A stretch of DNA of 8,799 nucleotides, taken from the NCBI GenBank assembly GCA_041648155.1, contig JBAZPL010000108.1, positions 1 through 8,799 of the forward strand, written 5' to 3'. Origin of the DNA: SSS58A sp041648155. Lineage in GTDB: Bacteria > Krumholzibacteriota > Krumholzibacteriia > Krumholzibacteriales > Krumholzibacteriaceae. Numbering within the stretch: the stretch's first letter is position 1; the number at the start of each line of letters is the position of its first letter. This document shows positions 5,746 to 8,799 of the stretch, piece after piece. The position numbers and the translations under genes are program-made. The notes beneath the pieces were generated by a model. The model searched no databases, was not told the origin of the DNA, and worked only from the letters and a program-made list of their open reading frames with translations.

Positions 5746-6300
5746 TTACCTCCTCCCCTCCTCCTCCACCGCGGCGGTCCAGAAGTCGGCGAAATGCAGG
5801 ATCATCGTGAGGCGGCATTCCTTGCGGTAATACTCGAGATTGACCACGCCGCCCTCCACCGGAACGAGGCCGTCGTGCGCGGCGATGGCCTGCGCCTCTT
5901 CCTCGGTCAGCGGGATGAACCTGCTCACGAGCTCGAGGCTCCGCACCGCATGGTGACGGCCCCGGCGCGGAGGTTCGTCGCCGCCGGGGAGACCGGAGGG
6001 CTTTCCGGGATAGTCCAGCTTCCCCACGTCGTGGAAGAGCGCCACGACGATCACCGATTCTTCCGTGATGTCCGGCGCGACGAGGTCCTTGATCCTGAGG
6101 GCACGTTCCGTCACGCCGACGGAGTGCATGAGGAGACCGTGCTCCACGTCCATAGGGGCCCTCTTGAAAACCGGCGCGGCGAGCCAGTCCGTCGTGTTCT
6201 CGAGGAAGGATTTGAGCTCGAGAATCCGCTCGCGCCGCGAGAGGAGCCTCTCGAAGAGCGCGGCGTACTTCTTCTCGATGTCGTTGAAATTCGGAGGCAC
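5746..6300 (-). CDS. HD-domain phosphohydrolase, last gene of the oxidoreductase/cofactor operon
   Basis: A 184-residue protein with the GTG start. It is an HD-superfamily metal-dependent hydrolase: an upstream His in EHGLLMHS (53-60), the HD pair in ALFHDVGKLDYPGK (HD at 90-91), HH at 116-117, AAHDG (140-144) and a final HFADFWTAA (169-177, with D172). These provide a full set of metal ligands, so it is probably active. The substrate is unknown; relatives act on nucleotides or other phosphate esters. A TTG at 6309 would add three residues, but the GAGGA motif lies 9 nt before the GTG and almost touches the TTG. It begins 12 bp after the ThiF-like gene's stop (3 bp with the TTG), so it is very likely cotranscribed with the oxidoreductase and cofactor genes. 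Why a hydrolase sits there is not explained by the known pathway. Confidence 0.85.
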   Translation of the reverse strand: MPPNFNDIEKKYAALFERLLSRRERILELKSFLENTTDWLAAPVFKRAPMDVEHGLLMHSVGVTERALRIKDLVAPDITEESVIVVALFHDVGKLDYPGKPSGLPGGDEPPRRGRHHAVRSLELVSRFIPLTEEEAQAIAAHDGLVPVEGGVVNLEYYRKECRLTMILHFADFWTAAVEEEGRR

Positions 6301-6312
6301 GCTTCTCAATCC

Positions 6313-7062
6313 TCAGCGTCGGGGACCCGGCGGCGCGGCATCCCCGCACACGCCGCACCCCGGCCTTCTCTCGAACGTCACCTTCTCGAAGACAATCGTA
6401 TCGGCGCGGAAGATCAGGAGAGCGTTCGCGGCGGGAATCTCGCCGGTCATCAGGTACTTGAGCGCCAGCGTCGCCTGAAGAGATCCGACCGCGGCCGCCA
6501 GCGCGCCGAACACCGGCGTCGGCCCGGGTATCTTAAGCTCCCCGGGCATAAGACAAGCGAGACAGGCGGTTTTCGGCGGATTGAAGAAGCTCAGCTGCCC
6601 CATCCATTCGCGTATCGCCCCGTATATATAAGGGATATTGAGATCGAATGACGCCTTGTTCAGTTTCAAGCGGCCGGAATGACTATCCAGGCCGTCGACG
6701 ATCAGGTCGCACCCCGAGGCCAGCTCGCCGGCGTTGGTCTCGGTCAACGTGTCCAGCACGGCCTCGATTTCTATTTCGGGATTCTGCGCGTAGAGCCTCT
6801 TCGCCGCCAGCATCGCCTTGGGCTTTCCGATATCCGCAGCCGTGTACAGGATCTGGCGATTCAGGTTCGAGAGCTCCACTTTGTCGCTGTCGCAGATGCG
6901 CAGATACCCGACGCCGGCCTCGGCGAGATACGTCGCGCTGAGCCCGCCCAATCCTCCGACTCCGGCCACGAGAACCCGGGCGCGCTTGAGCCTCTCCTGG
7001 TCCCAGCCGTCGACCATGAGCTGACGTTGGTACCTCTCGGTTTCGAATCTCGATAGCGGCAT
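6313..7062 (-). CDS. ThiF/MoeB/HesA-family adenylyltransferase (E1-like)
   Basis: A 249-residue E1-like enzyme that would adenylate the C-terminal glycine of a MoaD/ThiS-like carrier, presumably the one encoded next to it. Visible features: the nucleotide-binding loop GVGGLGG (34-40) after strand VLVA, CDSDKVELSNLNRQ (57-70) with the Asp and Arg of the ATP site, VDGLDSHSGRLKLN (122-135) with the magnesium Asp, and two zinc CxxC pairs (C167/C170 and C236/C239). The loop after the first pair reads IPGPTPVFGA where E. coli MoeB and ThiF carry a conserved Cys, so a persulfide or thioester at that site is unlikely. I chose the ATG at 7062; a TTG at 7071 would add three residues. It lies 12 bp after the carrier gene. 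The exact cofactor served (tungsto/molybdopterin or thiamine) is inferred from the neighbours. Confidence 0.9.
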   Translation of the reverse strand: MPLSRFETERYQRQLMVDGWDQERLKRARVLVAGVGGLGGLSATYLAEAGVGYLRICDSDKVELSNLNRQILYTAADIGKPKAMLAAKRLYAQNPEIEIEAVLDTLTETNAGELASGCDLIVDGLDSHSGRLKLNKASFDLNIPYIYGAIREWMGQLSFFNPPKTACLACLMPGELKIPGPTPVFGALAAAVGSLQATLALKYLMTGEIPAANALLIFRADTIVFEKVTFERRPGCGVCGDAAPPGPRR

Positions 7063-7074
7063 GGGAGGCAATTC

Positions 7075-7314
7075 TCAGCCGCCGGAAACGGGCGGCTGGA
7101 GGGTAATGGTCTCGCCGTCGGCCGGCTTGTACGACAGGTCCTTCATCGCGCCGTCGACATACATGAGCGCGACGAAGGCCGGATTGAGCGAAATGTGCTC
7201 GAGGATCTCGCCGATCGTCTTCCCGCCCTCGATCTCGACCTTGCGGGTGTAGTGATCGACGTCGGGTTTGATCATCGCGCGAAGCTGGCCGCCGGCTCTC
7301 AGGAAAACTGTCAT
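7075..7314 (-). CDS. MoaD/ThiS-like sulfur-carrier protein
   Basis: A 79-residue ubiquitin-fold protein: beta strands at MTVFLRAGGQLRAM and HYTRKVEIEGG, a helix TIGEILEHISL, a strand AFVALMYVDG and a C-terminal tail ETITLQPPVSGG. The terminal Gly-Gly is the diagnostic feature: the adenylating enzyme activates the last glycine and a sulfur donor makes it a thiocarboxylate. Its neighbours, an E1-like enzyme 12 bp downstream and an aldehyde:ferredoxin oxidoreductase 18 bp upstream, point to molybdopterin-type cofactor synthesis, so I read it as MoaD-like, though ThiS cannot be excluded by sequence alone. GGAG lies about 7 nt before the ATG at 7314. No canonical moaE partner (the large subunit of molybdopterin synthase) is present in the window. 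Confidence 0.9.
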   Translation of the reverse strand: MTVFLRAGGQLRAMIKPDVDHYTRKVEIEGGKTIGEILEHISLNPAFVALMYVDGAMKDLSYKPADGETITLQPPVSGG

Positions 7315-7332
7315 CGTTCACTCCATCCTCTG

Positions 7333-8799
7333 CTAGAACGCCTTCGGCTTGTACCGTTCGCCGCGGACCGCCGGAATGCCGTTCGGAAGCGGCTTTCCGA
7401 GGAACCCGAGCTTCTCGATATTGTCCGCCGCGAAATCGAGCTTCAAATCGTGCAGCACCTCGCGCGTGGGGTTTCCATTGTTGTCCCACCCGCGGCAGGC
7501 GTAATATTCATCCAGCATCGTCTCGATCTGCTCTTTGGTCAGCCCCTTGCCGGCGTTCGGGCCGCTCGGAATCTTGTCTTCCCACGCCCGCGCGGGCGGG
7601 TAGTCGAACGTGCGGCCGTCGGCCTTGTTGCGTTCGAGGTAATGGCACCGCACCAGATTCCACATCTTCTCCGAGGTCTTGAGCGCCTCGGCGGTGTCGA
7701 TATTCCAGCCGGTGATGTCGTTGAGGGTCTCGACGATCTCCTCCGGCTCGATATCGAGCTCGCCCCAGAAGAGGCGGCAGATGCACCAGCAGTCGAAGAG
7801 CGGCCGGATATGCTGCAGGTACACGACGACCTTGGCGCGCCCCTCGACCTTGTCCTGCCCCTCGGCGATGTCGACCGTGATCGTCCACGAGCGGTTGTGA
7901 TGGGCGCCGATATCGGCCGTCATATACGAGAGCATCATGCCCGGGGCGTAGCGGCCGTCATACCCCGACATCTCCATGCCCTTGACCTGCATGGCGAACT
8001 TCTCGCTGCCCCGCCCGATCTTCTCCGCGGCCCGCTTCGTGCCGCCCGCGAAATGCTCGCCGATCCCGCGGCGATGCACGATCATGTCGACGAAGTGCTC
8101 GGCGTCCTCCACCGAGCCCCACTTGAGCGTATGCCCTTCGAGATCGTCGGTCGTGATCAGCCCGCGCTGAAAGCATTCCATGCCGAACGCCACCACGCCG
8201 CCCCCCGACATCGTGTCCATGCCGACGTTGTCCATCAGCCAGTTCAGGTAGGCGACATTGTTGATGTCGGTCATGCCGAGGTTCGAGCCGCACAGCGCGC
8301 CGGTCTCGTACTCCGGGCCCTCGAGGAAGACCTTGCTCTTGCCCGGCACTTCCGCCTTGACGTACTTGCCGCAGTTCATCCAGCACCCGGAGCAGGCCTT
8401 GTGGGAGACGAAACACTTCTCCACGAGCGCGTCGCCGTCGATGCCTTTGCTCTCCTCGAAATACGTGGTCTGGAAATTGCGGGTCGGCAGAACCGCGTTC
8501 TTGTTGGACCAATCGATGAAGAACGCGGTGCCGTATTTCTGCCACGGCGCCATGTTCGGATGCGTCTGCGTCCGTTTGATGATGGCCGTCACGTGCTCGG
8601 TCAGCTTGTCGAGATCGTGCACGTGGATTGCGCCGGTGCCGCGGATGACGATCGCCTTGAGCTTCTTCGAGCCCATGACGGCGCCCTGCCCGGTCCGTCC
8701 CGCCTGACGGCCGTAATCGTGCGTGATGCACGAGAAGCGCACACCGTTCTCGCCGGCTGGCCCGATCGTGGCGATCTCGAAATCCTCGCCGAGGTCCTT
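7333..8799 (-). CDS. Aldehyde:ferredoxin oxidoreductase family (tungsten/molybdopterin), 5' end outside window
   Basis: The frame is open at the right edge: 488 residues plus stop are visible. The family oxidises aldehydes to acids with ferredoxin at a tungsten bis-pterin site. Visible markers: AGRTGQGAVMGSKKLKAI (33-50); CSGCWMNC (136-143), the CxxCxxxC of the 4Fe-4S cluster; DNVGMD (190-195), matching the DxxGxD pterin motif; GAHHNR (298-303), with a candidate active-site His; and DCWCIC (336-341), matching DxxxxC, whose last Cys is the fourth cluster ligand. Compared from memory with the Pyrococcus furiosus enzyme (605 residues), about 150 N-terminal residues lie outside. The extra Cys residues at 337 and 339 are unusual. 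Substrate and metal choice are not determined. The internal GTG at 8742 is only the first start codon in the visible frame, not the real start. Confidence 0.94.
   Translation of the reverse strand, partial: KDLGEDFEIATIGPAGENGVRFSCITHDYGRQAGRTGQGAVMGSKKLKAIVIRGTGAIHVHDLDKLTEHVTAIIKRTQTHPNMAPWQKYGTAFFIDWSNKNAVLPTRNFQTTYFEESKGIDGDALVEKCFVSHKACSGCWMNCGKYVKAEVPGKSKVFLEGPEYETGALCGSNLGMTDINNVAYLNWLMDNVGMDTMSGGGVVAFGMECFQRGLITTDDLEGHTLKWGSVEDAEHFVDMIVHRRGIGEHFAGGTKRAAEKIGRGSEKFAMQVKGMEMSGYDGRYAPGMMLSYMTADIGAHHNRSWTITVDIAEGQDKVEGRAKVVVYLQHIRPLFDCWCICRLFWGELDIEPEEIVETLNDITGWNIDTAEALKTSEKMWNLVRCHYLERNKADGRTFDYPPARAWEDKIPSGPNAGKGLTKEQIETMLDEYYACRGWDNNGNPTREVLHDLKLDFAADNIEKLGFLGKPLPNGIPAVRGERYKPKAF

Noticed and set aside
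5717..5757. GAGGAGG ... CCTCCTC inverted repeat between the higA and HD-gene stops, considered as a terminator
   Set aside because: The loop would be about 25 nt, there is no T-run on either strand, and the arms are explained by a Glu-rich C-terminus and purine-rich gene ends.
6619..6635. AT-rich run (TATATATAAGGGATAT) that looks promoter-like
   Set aside because: It lies within the ThiF-like gene, encodes the conserved IPYIYGA strand, and has no paired -35 box.
8740..8742. GTG as the start of the oxidoreductase
   Set aside because: The frame stays open to the window edge and the upstream residues (IATIGPAGENG) match the family, so the true start lies outside.

Overview
The window is GC-rich, gene-dense bacterial DNA. 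Most starts have purine-rich Shine-Dalgarno sequences, and both promoters that can be read look sigma-70-like. The gene content suggests a Gram-negative anaerobe or facultative anaerobe: a tungsten-type aldehyde:ferredoxin oxidoreductase, an outer-membrane-like beta protein, a secreted coiled-coil protein and a c-di-GMP phosphodiesterase. I cannot assign a phylum. The mixture would fit a deltaproteobacterial or FCB-like uncultured lineage, but that is a guess.

Left block (1-3127, minus strand, read right to left): a two-domain protein of unknown function (2198-3127), a membrane-anchored HD-GYP phosphodiesterase (747-2069) and purM (start at 714, running off the left edge). The gap between HD-GYP and purM is 32 bp and holds a small hairpin. 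A good sigma-70 promoter lies ahead of the first gene. Its predicted transcript start, together with a strong Shine-Dalgarno, argues for a GTG start at 3127 instead of the longer ATG frame.

Centre (3128-4727): a 243-bp divergent intergenic region carries the leftward promoter, a perfect 14-bp tandem repeat and a short palindrome. It is followed by a two-gene plus-strand unit: a secreted Gln/Met-rich coiled-coil protein and, 4 bp later, a secreted beta-rich protein, probably an outer-membrane barrel.

Defence/accessory patch (4752-5718): a C-terminal PDZ fragment, apparently the remnant of a larger protease-like gene, abuts a complete higBA toxin-antitoxin module. The higBA promoter is embedded in a perfect 19-bp palindrome plus an overlapping 12-bp palindrome. 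Its predicted transcript begins at or next to the GTG start of higB, so the toxin message may be leaderless.

Right block (5746-8799, minus strand): an operon of an aldehyde:ferredoxin oxidoreductase (5' end outside the window), a MoaD/ThiS-like sulfur carrier, a ThiF/MoeB-like adenylyltransferase and a small HD-domain hydrolase, with gaps of 18 bp or less. The carrier and its adenylating enzyme probably make or sulfurate the pterin cofactor of the oxidoreductase. The HD hydrolase is the unexplained member. No tRNA, rRNA, CRISPR array or intact mobile element was seen, and no gene-free stretch exceeds 300 bp.
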